Of a stretch of 64,000 bases of DNA, positions 48,335 through 57,630 are shown in pieces. The translations under genes and the position numbers were made by a program. A model generated the notes under the pieces. The model had not been told where the DNA came from and searched no databases. It saw nothing but the letters and a program-made list of their open reading frames with translations. The DNA is taken from contig NZ_VTOM01000026.1 in NCBI RefSeq assembly GCF_009765365.1, positions 33,453 through 97,452 on the forward strand, in the 5' to 3' direction. How positions within the stretch are numbered: the first letter of the stretch is position 1; each line of letters opens with the position of its first letter. This stretch comes from Antarcticirhabdus aurantiaca (GTDB taxonomy: Bacteria; Pseudomonadota; Alphaproteobacteria; Rhizobiales; Rhizobiaceae).

Positions 48335-49009
48335 TTACGCTCTCTTCGGCTCTCCACGCGTCCGCTCTCGTACGTACGAAAGGAGTGCCGGGTCGTTGAA
48401 GTCATGGGCGACGACGCTCGCCCCGGCGTTCCGAAGCGCCGTCGACTCGACGGAGGTGAGCATTCCGACGACCCCAACGCCCGCGGCGAAGGCAGAGGTT
48501 GCGCCCGCAGGCGAGTCCTCGAAGGCGATGGCCCGCGCAGGGTCGCCCTCCAGCGTCTCGATCGCCGTGAGGTAGGGTAGCGGATGCGGCTTGGCGTTCG
48601 GCAGCTCCTCGCCGATTACCAAGCAAGCGAAGCGGTTGGTCATGCGTAGCGTCTCGAGAACGAGTTCGGCATTGGCACGCGGCGCGTTCGTCACGACGGC
48701 GCAGGCGATCCCCTCGCCGTCCGCCCAGTCGAGGAGCGGCAGGAGGCCGGAGGCCGCCTCGAGATCCGTGATCATGGCGCGATAGGCCGCCTCCTTTGTG
48801 TCCAGTACCGCCGCTCTCTCTGCCGGCGAGAGCGCCGGCAGGAAGGTCGCGGCTGTGACGACGTTGGCGACCCCGATGACCCGCGTCCGGTAGGTTTCCC
48901 AATCAAGGTCGATGCCGTGGGGCATGAGGACGCTGCGCAGGGCCCGGAAGTGCAGGTGGTCGCTTTCGACGATCGTGCCGTCCATGTCGAAGAGTAGGGT
49001 CGCGGTCAT
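48335..49009 (-). CDS. HAD-superfamily phosphatase (beta-phosphoglucomutase-like)
   Basis: Phosphatase or phosphomutase of subfamily IA, 224 residues. Motif I is LLFDMDGTIVESD with the nucleophile and acid aspartates, motif II AVVTNAPRA, and motifs III/IV ELPNAKPHPLPYLTAIETL and AIAFEDSPAGATSAFAAGV. A helical cap lies between residues about 20 and 85. No operon partners; the substrate is not predictable. It stands alone between decayed regions. Confidence 0.87.
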   Translation of the reverse strand: MTATLLFDMDGTIVESDHLHFRALRSVLMPHGIDLDWETYRTRVIGVANVVTAATFLPALSPAERAAVLDTKEAAYRAMITDLEAASGLLPLLDWADGEGIACAVVTNAPRANAELVLETLRMTNRFACLVIGEELPNAKPHPLPYLTAIETLEGDPARAIAFEDSPAGATSAFAAGVGVVGMLTSVESTALRNAGASVVAHDFNDPALLSYVRERTRGEPKRA

Positions 49010-49269
49010 TTGTCGGGAACTCGATCGCTCGTGTCGGACGCGCGCTTATAGGGCGAGTTTCCGCCGCTTTGTGGGCCGAATACCTTGTTGCATCGAGAAG
49101 CGATCTCGTCCGAGTCCTAGCTCGCGAATTAACTGCGGGCTGAGTTCGACATCCAAGGTGACCCCTGATCCGCTGGTTCGCTTAAATCTTATGTTGATTG
49201 GCGCTGGTCTGCCTCCTGAAAAGTGGTCCTCCCTGAAGTAGGCTTTTGAGCCATTGGAGGATGCCGAGA
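49010..49269. other. short region between the HAD gene and an IS3 fragment
   Basis: A minus-strand frame ending at 49046 (last part TLDVELSPQLIRELGLGR, then FSMQQGIRP) looks mildly coding and may be the tail of a gene disrupted by the insertion sequence. The stretch near 49205-49250 (CTGAAAAGTGGTCCTCCCTGA) resembles an IS3-type end. Confidence 0.3.
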
Positions 49270-49480
49270 ATGCCGAGGAAGAAGCCGAGCCCGGAAGAGA
49301 TCGTCGCCAAGCTGCGGCAGGTGGACGTTTTCGTATCGCAAGGTCGCCCATTTGCTGAAGCAGTGCGCACGATCGGCGTGACGAGCTTCACCTATTATCG
49401 CTGGCGCAAGGAGTATGGCGGGCTGAAGGTCGACCAGGTGAAGCGGCTGAAGGAGCTGGAGAAGGAGAACGAGCCCGCCG
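49270..49480 (+). pseudogene. IS3-family transposase OrfA fragment
   Basis: MPRKKPSPEEIVAKLRQVDV, then VRTIGVTSFTYYRWRKEYGGL and QVKRLKELEKEN, is the helix-turn-helix and leucine-zipper start of IS3-family OrfA. After LEKEN the sequence diverges, so the end of OrfA and all of OrfB are missing. It is an inactive remnant beside the sugar cluster. Confidence 0.85.
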
Positions 49481-49642
49481 ATTTTCATTCCGCAATGAAA
49501 GCGGGCCGCTAGGAGCCAGGGCGGGGCGGTATCCAGCCCTTTCCAAGCAAGACGGAAGCGGTTTGCTGCGGCCGGTGCCGATGAAGCGAAGCCGGAACGT
49601 CGCGGTTGTCGCGCCGTTCCTCGCCACCTGAAGCCCGGTCGC

Positions 49643-50422
49643 TCAGACCTGGTGCTGTTGGACGCTCAAGCCTCCATCGACCGTGAGGCAGGTGGCGTTC
49701 ATGAACGGGCACTCGTCGGAGATCATGAAGACGGCGGCGAGAGCAATCTCCTCAGGCGTCGCGATGCGCCCGCCGGGGTGGAGCGCCAGCGTCGCGGCCT
49801 TTGCGGCTTTGGGATCCGGGAACGAGTTCCAGTAGTCGACGACCTTCTGCGTCGCGACGTAGCCGGGAGCCAGCGCGTTCACTCGCACGCCCTTGGCCGC
49901 GTATTCGAGACCGAGCGCCTTCGTCATGCCGAGCAGCGCGTGTTTGGCGATCGGGTAAGGGAAGGTATGCGGGATGATCGTGAAGGCGTGGGTCGAGGCG
50001 ATGTTGAGGATCGCCCCGCCACCCGCCGCGATCAGCCCCGGCAAGACGGCGCGGCAGCAATTCCAGGCGCCTTTCAGGTTGACGTCGAAACAGCGCTCCC
50101 ACTCAGCGTCGGTCGTGGCCAAGGGCTCGGCGAAGACATTGATCCCAGCATTGTTCACGAGCGCGTTGATCGGCCCGATCGCGGCGCTCGTGTTTGAAAC
50201 AGCGTCGGCGACGGCCTCCGCGTCGGTGATGTCGGCGGTAGTGTGGACGAGCGTTGCGCCCGCCACCCGCAGGCGCGATGCCGCCTCGTCCAGGAGGGCG
50301 TCGTCGCGGTCGAGGAGGAGGAGCCGCGCGCCCTCGCGGTGACAGGCCTCGGCGATGGCGAGGCCGATGCCCTGCGCCGCGCCAGTGATCATGATGCGCT
50401 TTGCTGCGAGCCGTCCGGCCAT
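49643..50422 (-). CDS. short-chain dehydrogenase/reductase (sugar 1-dehydrogenase-like)
   Basis: NAD(P)-dependent oxidoreductase, 259 residues. It has the cofactor motif TGAAQGIGLA, NNAGIN, and catalytic Ser (IASTHAF), Tyr and Lys (YPIAK). The start at 50422 is an ATG next to the DgoD stop; GTG at 50431 is possible. It follows the dehydratase gene in the same operon, so oxidation of the imported aldose (galactose or arabinose) at C1 is the likely role. The Ser-to-Tyr segment reads STHAFTIIPHTFPYPIAK. The substrate is inferred. Confidence 0.85.
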   Translation of the reverse strand: MAGRLAAKRIMITGAAQGIGLAIAEACHREGARLLLLDRDDALLDEAASRLRVAGATLVHTTADITDAEAVADAVSNTSAAIGPINALVNNAGINVFAEPLATTDAEWERCFDVNLKGAWNCCRAVLPGLIAAGGGAILNIASTHAFTIIPHTFPYPIAKHALLGMTKALGLEYAAKGVRVNALAPGYVATQKVVDYWNSFPDPKAAKAATLALHPGGRIATPEEIALAAVFMISDECPFMNATCLTVDGGLSVQQHQV

Positions 50423-50427
50423 GGCGC

Positions 50428-51576
50428 TCACCACTCCGCGAAGGAGCCGTCGGCGTGGCGCCAGACAGGATTTCGCCAGCGATGACCTTGCTTCGCCATT
50501 TCAATTACGTGCGTTTCGTTGACCTCGATGCCGAGGCCCGGCCCATCGGGAATTGCGACGAAGCCATCCTCGTAAGCGAAAGCCTCGCGGTTGGAGACGT
50601 AGTCGAGGAGATCGCTGCCTTCGTTGTAATGGATGCCGAGGCTCTGCTCCTGGATAAAGGCGTTGTAGCTCACCGCGTCGAGCTGCAGGCAGGCGGCGAG
50701 CGCGATGGGGCCAAGCGGGCAGTGCGGCGCGAGGGCCACGTCGTAGGCCTCGGCCATGGCCGCGATCTTGCGGCATTCGGTGATGCCGCCGGCGTGGGAC
50801 ACGTCGGGCTGGATGATGTCGACGACGCCGTCCTGAAGGACGCCTTTGTAGTCCCAGCGCGAGTACAGCCGCTCGCCGAGAGCGATCGGCACCGATGAAT
50901 GGCCGGCGATCTCGCGCAGCGCCTCGCGATGCTCGGAGAGGACCGGCTCCTCGATGAACATCAGCTTGTAGGGCTCGAGCTCCTTTACCAGCGTCCTCGC
51001 CATCGGCTTGTGGACGCGGCCGTGGAAGTCGGCGCCGATGCCGACATGAGGGCCGACGGCCTCGCGCACCGTCGCGATCACCTCGACGGCGCGGTCAATA
51101 GCGGCGTGATCGCCGACGATCTGAAGTTCCTCGCAGCCGTTGAGCTTCAGCGCCTTAAAGCCGTTTGCGACGGCTTGACGCGCGCTCGCGGCGACGTCGC
51201 CCGGTCGGTCGCCGCCGACCCAGGAATAGACTTGGATCCGGTCGCGGCAGCGCCCGCCGAGCAGCTGATGGACCGGCTGGCCGAGCGCGCGGCCCTTGAT
51301 GTCCCAGAGCGCCTGGTCAATGCCGGCGAGCGCGCTCATGTGGATCGCGCCGCCGCGATAGAAGCCGCCGCGGTAAAGGACGGTCCAGTGGTCCTCGATG
51401 CGAAATGGATCCTTGCCGACGAGGTAGTCGGCTAGCTCGTGCACCAGCGCCTCGACGGTGGCCGCGCGCCCCTCCACCACCGGCTCCCCCCAGCCGGACA
51501 CGCCCTCGTCGGTCTCGATCTTCAGGAACAGCCAGCGCGGCGGCACGAGGAAGGTTGTGAGCTTGGTGATCTTCAT
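50428..51576 (-). CDS. dgoD: galactonate dehydratase (enolase superfamily, DgoD-like)
   Basis: Removes water from D-galactonate to give 2-keto-3-deoxygalactonate. It has 382 residues, the same length as E. coli DgoD and closely similar throughout ([50 protein letters not shown]). Metal and acid/base residues are in place: ADFHGR (D183, H185), [28 protein letters not shown] and [11 protein letters not shown]. It overlaps the epimerase gene by 4 bases. Downstream dgoK and dgoA are absent here. Confidence 0.9.
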   Translation of the reverse strand: MKITKLTTFLVPPRWLFLKIETDEGVSGWGEPVVEGRAATVEALVHELADYLVGKDPFRIEDHWTVLYRGGFYRGGAIHMSALAGIDQALWDIKGRALGQPVHQLLGGRCRDRIQVYSWVGGDRPGDVAASARQAVANGFKALKLNGCEELQIVGDHAAIDRAVEVIATVREAVGPHVGIGADFHGRVHKPMARTLVKELEPYKLMFIEEPVLSEHREALREIAGHSSVPIALGERLYSRWDYKGVLQDGVVDIIQPDVSHAGGITECRKIAAMAEAYDVALAPHCPLGPIALAACLQLDAVSYNAFIQEQSLGIHYNEGSDLLDYVSNREAFAYEDGFVAIPDGPGLGIEVNETHVIEMAKQGHRWRNPVWRHADGSFAEW

Positions 51577-52469
51577 GGGCTCGCGATCCCCGCGAAAAGT
51601 ATGGTGGGGGTGAGACGCAGGGCGGCCGACAGGCTCTCGCCCGGCCGGAGGACGACGAGGCCGCCGCGATCCATCTGGCCGTGCGCGCCGGCGCGGTGCG
51701 TCATCGGCTCGAAGCAGAACCAGTCGAGGGCGGGGGAGAAGGTGCTGTCCGGCAGGAACAGGAAGGCGTGGGCGAAGACCGGATCGGCTTCGATCACGAG
51801 CGTCGCGCCGCGCTCCGGCCAGAGGATTCGCGCGATGCCGTCCCAGTCCTCCAGGCCGTTGTTGACCCAGCGCTCGGGCAGGGGCGCGGGCGCGGCGAAG
51901 TCGAGATCGTCCGGCCGCGGCGCTGCCTGGCCGGGGAGATGCCCGGGTGCCTCCGTCCGGAAGCCGCGGGCGCGGCAGTGCAGGCGCGTTTCCGGCGTGC
52001 GCGGCAGGAAGGGATGCCAGCCGAGGCCGAAGGGCATCGGTGCCTCGCCGCGGTTCTCGACGGCGAGGGTCAGGCGAAAGGCGCCGTCCGCGATTGCGAA
52101 GACCTGGCGCGCCTCGTAGCGGTAGGGGCCGGCCTCCTGCCGGTAGGTAAGGGTGAGGGCGTCGTCGCCAGCGTCCTCGGCGCGCCACTCCCCGAGCCAG
52201 CCATCGCCGTGGAGATAGGATGGGTCGTCCGTGTTCGATGCGAGCCTGTGGAGGCGGCCGCCGGAGCGAAAGGCGTTTCCGGCGAGGCGGTTGCCGAAGG
52301 GGACGAGCGGGAAGGCGGAGCGGTCGTCGGCGCCGGCGCCCTCCACCGCCTCGCAGAGGAGGGGCACGGCACCGCGCCCGCCACCGTGCCAGCCGAGGGC
52401 GAGGACGCGCCCGCCCGTCGTCGAGACGCGGGCCTCGATCCCGTGCGCCGCGAGGTGGAGGATGGCCAT
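51573..52469 (-). CDS. aldose 1-epimerase
   Basis: Interconverts alpha and beta anomers so that the imported sugar suits the 1-dehydrogenase. It has 298 residues with galactose-mutarotase-like features [20 protein letters not shown], the His in [11 protein letters not shown], and GLGWHPFLP with the second catalytic His. It lies between the ABC permease and dgoD on the same strand, 5 bases after the permease stop. Confidence 0.87.
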   Translation of the reverse strand: MAILHLAAHGIEARVSTTGGRVLALGWHGGGRGAVPLLCEAVEGAGADDRSAFPLVPFGNRLAGNAFRSGGRLHRLASNTDDPSYLHGDGWLGEWRAEDAGDDALTLTYRQEAGPYRYEARQVFAIADGAFRLTLAVENRGEAPMPFGLGWHPFLPRTPETRLHCRARGFRTEAPGHLPGQAAPRPDDLDFAAPAPLPERWVNNGLEDWDGIARILWPERGATLVIEADPVFAHAFLFLPDSTFSPALDWFCFEPMTHRAGAHGQMDRGGLVVLRPGESLSAALRLTPTILFAGIASP

Positions 52470-52474
52470 CGCCG

Positions 52475-53425
52475 TCAGCGCCGCCCGAGAGCGCGCGAGC
52501 GCAGGGTGTCGAGGAGGACGGCGAAGAGGAGGATCAGGCCGCGCACGACGTACTGGTAGAAGGCCTGGATGTTGAGGAGGTTCATGACGTTCTCGGCGAT
52601 GCCGAGGATGAGGACGCCGACGATGACGCCGCTCATTGTCGCCCGGCCGCCCGCCAGCGACACGCCGCCGAGGACGCAGGCCGAGATGACCGAGAGCTCC
52701 AGCCCCGTCGCCGCATTCGGCTGGCCGCTGGTGATGCGCGACGCGAGAAGGATGCCGGCCACCGCGCAGACGAGGCCCTGAAGCGCGAAGATGCCGATGC
52801 GGCCCCAGTCGACGTCGACGCCGGCGAGGCGTGAGGCCTCGGGATTGCCGCCGATGGCCAGCGTGTTGCGGCCGAAGACGGTCCGGTTGAGGACGAAGGC
52901 GAAGATCGCGAAGAGGATCGCCATGATCCAGACCGGCGTGGGCACGCCAAAAAAGCGGCTCAGCGCCAGCGAATAGAAGGCCGGGTCGTTGATGCCGACC
53001 GCCCGCCCGTCCGAGGCGATGAGCGCGAGGCCGCGCACGATCTGCATGGTGGCGAGCGTCGTGATCAGCGCGTTGATGCGCAGCTTCGCGATGACGACGC
53101 CGTTGACGAACCCGACGAGCGTGCCGGCGAGGAGTGCGGCGAGGAGGCCGAGCGGAATCGAGCCCGTCTCGTTCGACACCATCACCGCGACCATGCCGGC
53201 GAAGGCGACGATGGAGCCGACCGACAGGTCGAAGTCGCGCGAGGCGAGGCAGAACATCATCGTGCAGGCGACGATGCCGATCGTCACGACCGACTGGAGG
53301 AGACCGAGGATGTTGCGCTCGGTGAGGAAGTTCGGGACGGTCAGGGAGACGACCGCGAAGGCGAGGACGAAGAGGACGAGGAGGCCCTGCTCGCCGAGGA
53401 GGATGCGCTTGATCGTTGCGGTCAT
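52475..53425 (-). CDS. araH: pentose/hexose ABC transporter permease (AraH-like)
   Basis: Permease of a CUT2 importer, 316 residues, with about ten membrane segments. It has [20 protein letters not shown], the [25 protein letters not shown] loop, [28 protein letters not shown], and an AraH-like N-terminus ([31 protein letters not shown]). It partners the ATPase upstream. The arabinose label follows AraF similarity; galactose is equally possible given DgoD. Confidence 0.85.
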   Translation of the reverse strand: MTATIKRILLGEQGLLVLFVLAFAVVSLTVPNFLTERNILGLLQSVVTIGIVACTMMFCLASRDFDLSVGSIVAFAGMVAVMVSNETGSIPLGLLAALLAGTLVGFVNGVVIAKLRINALITTLATMQIVRGLALIASDGRAVGINDPAFYSLALSRFFGVPTPVWIMAILFAIFAFVLNRTVFGRNTLAIGGNPEASRLAGVDVDWGRIGIFALQGLVCAVAGILLASRITSGQPNAATGLELSVISACVLGGVSLAGGRATMSGVIVGVLILGIAENVMNLLNIQAFYQYVVRGLILLFAVLLDTLRSRALGRR

Positions 53426-53431
53426 GGGTCT

Positions 53432-54946
53432 TCAGGCTTTCTGGGCGAAGCGGGGCGTCGCCTGGTCGGGAAGGGCCGCGGCGAGAAGGGCGGCCTCGGA
53501 GAGGTCGCCGCGCGCGAACTCGGCGGCGATGCGCCGCTCGCACATGACCAGCACCCGGTCGCAGATGCCGATCACCTCCGGCAGCTCGCTGGACACGACG
53601 ACGACGGCAATGCCCTTCTCGGCCAGCGCGTAGAGGATCTCGTAGATCTCGGCCTTGGCCCCGACGTCGATTCCGCGCGTCGGCTCGTCGACGATCAGCA
53701 CCTTCACGTCCGGCTCCGAGAGCCAGCGGGCGAGGATCACCTTCTGCTGGTTGCCGCCGGAGAGGTTGACGATGTCCTGGCGGCGCGAGGGCGTGCGGAT
53801 GCGAAGGCTCGCGATGAAGCGGTCCGCCGTCTCGGCCTCGCGGCTCGGGCGCACGAGACCCATGGGAGAATGGTGGCGGCGCGAGGAGATGGCGATGTTC
53901 TCGGCCACCGAGCGCCCCTGCACGATGCCGTCCGCCTTGCGATCCTCGGGGCACAGGACGAGGCCGGCGCAGATCGCCCGGCGGGGCGTCACCGGCGACA
54001 GCGTCTCGCCGTCGATCCGGACGGTTCCGGCCGCTGCGGGATCGGCGCCGTAGACGAGGCGCATCAGCTCGGAGCGCCCGGCGCCGACGAGGCCGAAGAA
54101 GCCGAGGATTTCGCCGGCCCGCGCCTGGAACGACTGCGGCTCGGGAACGCGCGTGCCGGCGATGCCCTCGACGGACAGGCGCACCGCGCCGGCCTGCCTC
54201 GGACGCCAGCCCCAGATGTCGGAGATCTCGCGGCCGACCATCTCGGAGACCAACGTTTCGCGCGTTACCCCCTCCATCGTCGGGTGGTGGGCGGCGAGCT
54301 GCCCGTCGCGCAGCACCGTGCAGCCGTCGCAGAGGCGGAAGATCTCGTCCAGGCGGTGCGAGACGTAGAGGATGATCTTGCCGGCTTCGCGCAGGCGACC
54401 GATCAGGCGGAACAGGATCTCGCTCTCGCGCGAAGAGAGCGAAGAGGTCGGCTCGTCCAGTGCGATGACGCGCGCGTCGATCATCACGGCCTTTGCGATC
54501 TCCACCATCTGCCGCTCGCCGATCGAGAGGCTGGCGACCTTGGCGCGGGGATCGATGTCGACGCCGATCTCGGCGAGCGTGCGCCCGACCGCGGCGTAGA
54601 GGGCGCGGAAGTCCACGATGCCCATGCGCCGGGGAAAGCGACCCAGGCTGAGATTCTCGGCGACCGACAGGTCGGGCACGAGCTGAAGTTCCTGGTGGAC
54701 GACGACGACCCCGGCATCGAAGGCGTCGCGCGCCGACGAAGACCGCTGCTCGACGCCGTCGATGCGGATCGCGCCTTCGTCCGCCCGCGTGTCGCCCGAC
54801 AGGATGCGGATCAGCGTCGACTTGCCGGCGCCGTTCTCGCCCATCAGCCCGTGGACGTGGCCGGCGGGGACGGAGAAGCCGACGTCGGACAGGGCCCGCA
54901 CGCCGGGATAGGACTTCGACAGGCCGGAAAAATCGAGGAATGCCAT
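53432..54946 (-). CDS. araG: sugar ABC transporter ATPase (AraG-like, two ABC domains)
   Basis: 504 residues. Domain 1 has [24 protein letters not shown] and ARVIALDEPTSSL. Domain 2 has a degenerate P-loop [24 protein letters not shown] and VKVLIVDEPTRGIDVGAK. It is 6 bases upstream of the permease and 60 bases after the binding-protein gene, across a hairpin. Confidence 0.92.
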   Translation of the reverse strand: MAFLDFSGLSKSYPGVRALSDVGFSVPAGHVHGLMGENGAGKSTLIRILSGDTRADEGAIRIDGVEQRSSSARDAFDAGVVVVHQELQLVPDLSVAENLSLGRFPRRMGIVDFRALYAAVGRTLAEIGVDIDPRAKVASLSIGERQMVEIAKAVMIDARVIALDEPTSSLSSRESEILFRLIGRLREAGKIILYVSHRLDEIFRLCDGCTVLRDGQLAAHHPTMEGVTRETLVSEMVGREISDIWGWRPRQAGAVRLSVEGIAGTRVPEPQSFQARAGEILGFFGLVGAGRSELMRLVYGADPAAAGTVRIDGETLSPVTPRRAICAGLVLCPEDRKADGIVQGRSVAENIAISSRRHHSPMGLVRPSREAETADRFIASLRIRTPSRRQDIVNLSGGNQQKVILARWLSEPDVKVLIVDEPTRGIDVGAKAEIYEILYALAEKGIAVVVVSSELPEVIGICDRVLVMCERRIAAEFARGDLSEAALLAAALPDQATPRFAQKA

Positions 54947-54966
54947 GGCTCGCCCGCACGAAAGGG

Positions 54967-55000
54967 GCGGCCAGCGAGCCCGGAGGGCGCCGCCGGCCGC
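54967..55000 (-). terminator. intercistronic hairpin between araF and araG
   Basis: Imperfect stem with GCGGCC/GGCCGC, GCG/CGC and GCCC/GGGC blocks around a short loop, just after the araF stop on the minus strand and followed by CCCTTTC. Same position and likely role as the hairpins at 12162 and 25281. Confidence 0.5.
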
Positions 55001-55006
55001 GAGGCC

Positions 55007-55990
55007 TTACTCGATGCCGAGGTCCTTGCGGACCTGTTCGTAGTCGCCGCGCGTGGCGAGCTGGCCGCTCGTCAGGATCAGCTTCTCCGGCTCGGCGTCG
55101 TTGGCGATCCACTCGTACATGTTGAGCGCGGTCTCATAGCCGTGGCGCTTCGGCGAGATGATGACGGTCCCGAAGAAGCCGGTTTCGCTCGGCTTCTTGA
55201 ACTCGTTGATCGCCGACTCCGCGCCGCCGATGCCGACGCCGACGACGTTCGCGGCCGAGATGCCGACGCTTTCGGTCGCCCGCACCGCGCCGAGCACGGC
55301 CTCGTCGTTGAGGCCGACCGCGACCCAGTGCTGGATCTCGGGATGGGCGTTGATCACCGTCGTCGCCGCGTTCAGGGCGACCTCCGTGTCGGTCTTGGCC
55401 TGTGGCGCGTTGAAGATGTTGGCAGCGGGGAAGCCGTTCGCTTCAAGCACCGAGGTCGCGCCGGCGACGCGGTCGACGGCGGTCGGCAGCTGGTCGTAGG
55501 AGACCTTGATCGCGCCGACGGATGCCATGTCCCAGCCGCGCTTCTTGACCTCGTCGACGATGGCCTGTCCCACCGTCTCGCCGATCTTGGTGGCGGAGAT
55601 GCCCATGTGGGGCACGTCCTCGATCGGGTTGCCCGCATTGTCGACCAGCCGGTCGTCGACGGTCATGAGCTTCAGGTCGTTCGCCATGGCCTTGGCGACG
55701 ATGCCGGGGCCGAGTTTGACGTCCGGCGTGCAGATGATGAAGCCCTGCGCGCCCTGCGCGCCGAGATTGTCGATCGCGGCCTGGACCTTCTCGCCGTCCT
55801 CGGCGCCGATCTCGACGAGGGTGAAGCCCTTCTCCTTGGCCGCTTCCTGCGCGAACTTCCATTCGTCCTGGAACCAGGGCTCCTCCGGCTGCTTCACGAC
55901 GAAGCCGATCTTGACGTCCTGCGCGCTCGCCGCACCGACCGCGACCAGAAGGGCCGCGCCGGCGAGAATCGCCTGCTTCCAGAGTTTCAT
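55007..55990 (-). CDS. araF: L-arabinose-type ABC binding protein (AraF-like)
   Basis: Periplasmic receptor, 327 residues, signal peptide of about 23 residues (VGAASAQD). It aligns well with E. coli AraF: KIGFVVKQPEEPWFQDEWKFAQEAA, GAQGFIICTPDVKLGPGIVAKA, ATKIGETVGQAIVDEVKKRGWD, WVAVGLNDEAVLGAVRATE and TGFFGTVIISPKRHGYETALNMYEW. AraF also binds D-galactose and D-fucose, so both arabinose and galactose remain possible ligands. It is first in the minus-strand operon and divergent from the FadR-type regulator. Confidence 0.88.
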   Translation of the reverse strand: MKLWKQAILAGAALLVAVGAASAQDVKIGFVVKQPEEPWFQDEWKFAQEAAKEKGFTLVEIGAEDGEKVQAAIDNLGAQGAQGFIICTPDVKLGPGIVAKAMANDLKLMTVDDRLVDNAGNPIEDVPHMGISATKIGETVGQAIVDEVKKRGWDMASVGAIKVSYDQLPTAVDRVAGATSVLEANGFPAANIFNAPQAKTDTEVALNAATTVINAHPEIQHWVAVGLNDEAVLGAVRATESVGISAANVVGVGIGGAESAINEFKKPSETGFFGTVIISPKRHGYETALNMYEWIANDAEPEKLILTSGQLATRGDYEQVRKDLGIE

Positions 55991-56072
55991 GAGTGCCTCC
56001 CGAATGGCTGGCGCCGGTTCTCCTGCGGCGCCTCGTCATTGGTAGGCTCGCTGCATCGGACGAGTCAATCGC

Positions 56073-56084
56073 AATGTATGACTT
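56073..56084 (+). promoter_or_regulatory. possible FadR-subfamily operator in the araF/regulator gap
   Basis: AATGTATGACTT contains the GTNNNAC core of FadR-subfamily sites but not the full flanking symmetry. It lies between the divergent araF and regulator starts. Weak evidence. Confidence 0.25.
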
Positions 56085-56111
56085 AACAGGCCGGTTGTCG
56101 GATCCGGCGAA

Positions 56112-56885
56112 ATGGGAGACAACGTCGGTGATGATACGGGACCGACCGCCATGCCTCTCGCGCCGACCCTTACCCCACGTACGAACGCCTCGCGTCCCCG
56201 GCCGCGGGTGGGGCGCGACTTCGTCGCGGCGCTCGCCCGCGCGATCGTGGAAGGCCGCTATCCCGAAGGCTCGACCCTGCCGCGCGAGCAGGACCTATGC
56301 GGCGAGTTCTCGATCAGTCGCACGGTGGTGCGGGAGGCGCTGAAGACGCTGGAGTCGAAGGGCGTGGTGCGCTCGCGAGCCCGGGCCGGCACGCTCGTGC
56401 GCTCGCGCGCCGAGTGGAACCTCCTCGACGCGGATCTCCTCGACTGGATGGGCGACGCCGTGGTCGACGCCGAGCTCCTCGCCGCCGTTCTCGAAGCGCG
56501 CCGCGCCGTCGAACCCTTCGCCGCCGAGCTCGCCGCCGCCCGCGCGAGCCTCGCCGAGATCGCCGCGCTTCACGCGGCCTGGGAGGCGATGCGCGACGCG
56601 GAACCGCACGACGACGACGCCTTCACGGCTGCCGACGCCGAGTTCCACCGCATCCTCCTGCGGGCCAGCGGCAACCGCGTCTTCGTGCAGCTCTCCGGCG
56701 TCATCGACGCGGCTCTGACCCGCGCCCTCGACCGCGCCAACCGCTCGGTCGAGTCGCACCTCCACACCGTGGAGGTTCACGGCCGCCTCGTCGAGGCCCT
56801 GCGGATGCGGGACGCGCCCGCCGCGCGTCGCGCCTCCGAGGAAATGCTGGATACGGCCGCGCGGGACCTCCGCCGTTTGGCGTGA
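56112..56885 (+). CDS. GntR/FadR-family transcriptional regulator
   Basis: Regulator, 257 residues. The winged helix (DFVAALARAIVEGRYPEGSTLPREQDLCGEFSISRTVVREALKTLESKGVVRSRARAGTLV) is followed by an all-helical FCD domain with metal/ligand residues in ADAEFHRILLRASGN and HTVEVHGRLVEAL. FadR-type DgoR controls galactonate genes in E. coli, which agrees with the divergent dgoD cluster. A start at 56151 (MPLAPTLTP) is an alternative to 56112. Confidence 0.88.
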   Translation: MGDNVGDDTGPTAMPLAPTLTPRTNASRPRPRVGRDFVAALARAIVEGRYPEGSTLPREQDLCGEFSISRTVVREALKTLESKGVVRSRARAGTLVRSRAEWNLLDADLLDWMGDAVVDAELLAAVLEARRAVEPFAAELAAARASLAEIAALHAAWEAMRDAEPHDDDAFTAADAEFHRILLRASGNRVFVQLSGVIDAALTRALDRANRSVESHLHTVEVHGRLVEALRMRDAPAARRASEEMLDTAARDLRRLA

Positions 56886-57570
56886 GGCGGGGCTATCATT
56901 CGGCGCCGCCCGTCGATATCGCGGTTATCAGGATGATCAAGAAATCGCGCCGCTGACCGGCATCGAAGCCTGCTGCCGCTTCACACCAGGGCCATTGGCG
57001 AGATGGGTCCCAAGGCGGGAGCGCTCGCCTAGCCGAAACCCGCCAGTCGAAGAGCAAGTACCGTGAAGGTAAGCGGCCGCCACGTTTGAACGTCGGTCGC
57101 CGAAGCGAAGGCCGCCGAGGCCGCTGTGCAGGCGGTGCTCGATCAGGTCATGGCGCGGACGATCTCGGACGAGGACGCCCTGCATTTTTGATCGGCGATG
57201 CATAACCACCAGCTTAAGATCAGCGAACTCAAGAAGTTGCCTTGCCAACCCACGCTTGTGGGTTCGTGGCGGCAGCTTTGCGCCCGATCCAGCCGTTCCA
57301 GGCCTCAAGCTTCATGCCCTAAAGCAGACGTGCAGATGCTGACAGCTGTAGGCAGAGATCGTCGTTGTCGTTCGCGCTTGACCGGACCTCTCGTCAGGCT
57401 GCGTCCGCTTGGACGTCAAGCCAAAGTGTGAACTGGTTGAGGAGTCGGGCTGGCGCTCGCACCGGAAACGAGGAAGTTCCCGGTGTTACCGCCTCGGCTC
57501 GCTCGGACGGTCCAGCCAAACCGGCGCCCGACGACACGCGGCCAGGTGACGGGCCGAGGCGCAATGGAAC
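56886..57570. other. non-coding gap between the FadR-type gene and the glycerol operon
   Basis: No frame shows the local codon bias and nothing was recognised. A perfect hairpin AACCCAC/GTGGGTT with a 4-base loop lies at 57247-57264, without a T-run. The sequence looks like decayed or foreign DNA of lower GC than the genes on either side. Confidence 0.45.
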
Positions 57571-57597
57571 GAAGCCGGGCGGCGGGCGCCCGGCTTC
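57571..57597 (-). terminator. terminator hairpin of the glycerol operon
   Basis: Perfect 11-bp stem GAAGCCGGGCG/CGCCCGGCTTC with a 5-base loop, 33 bases beyond the glpV stop in the direction of transcription, followed by GTTCC. Confidence 0.65.
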
Positions 57598-57630
57598 TGC
57601 GTGTGGTCGGCTTTCGGTCTGCCGGTCGGG

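Noticed and set aside
49481..49642. Second transposase fragment after the IS3 OrfA remnant
   Set aside because: The TTTTCATTCCGCAATGAAA region is suggestive of another junction, but no protein similarity was recognised in either strand.
51573..55112. Single 1179-codon minus-strand frame covering several sugar genes
   Set aside because: Only its last 298 codons (aldose 1-epimerase) are real; the rest is out of frame with araH and araG, both of which have full family motifs.
57247..57264. Hairpin AACCCAC/GTGGGTT as a terminator for the FadR-type gene
   Set aside because: It lies more than 350 bases past the stop and has no T-run, so it is noted only as a structure in a non-coding gap.
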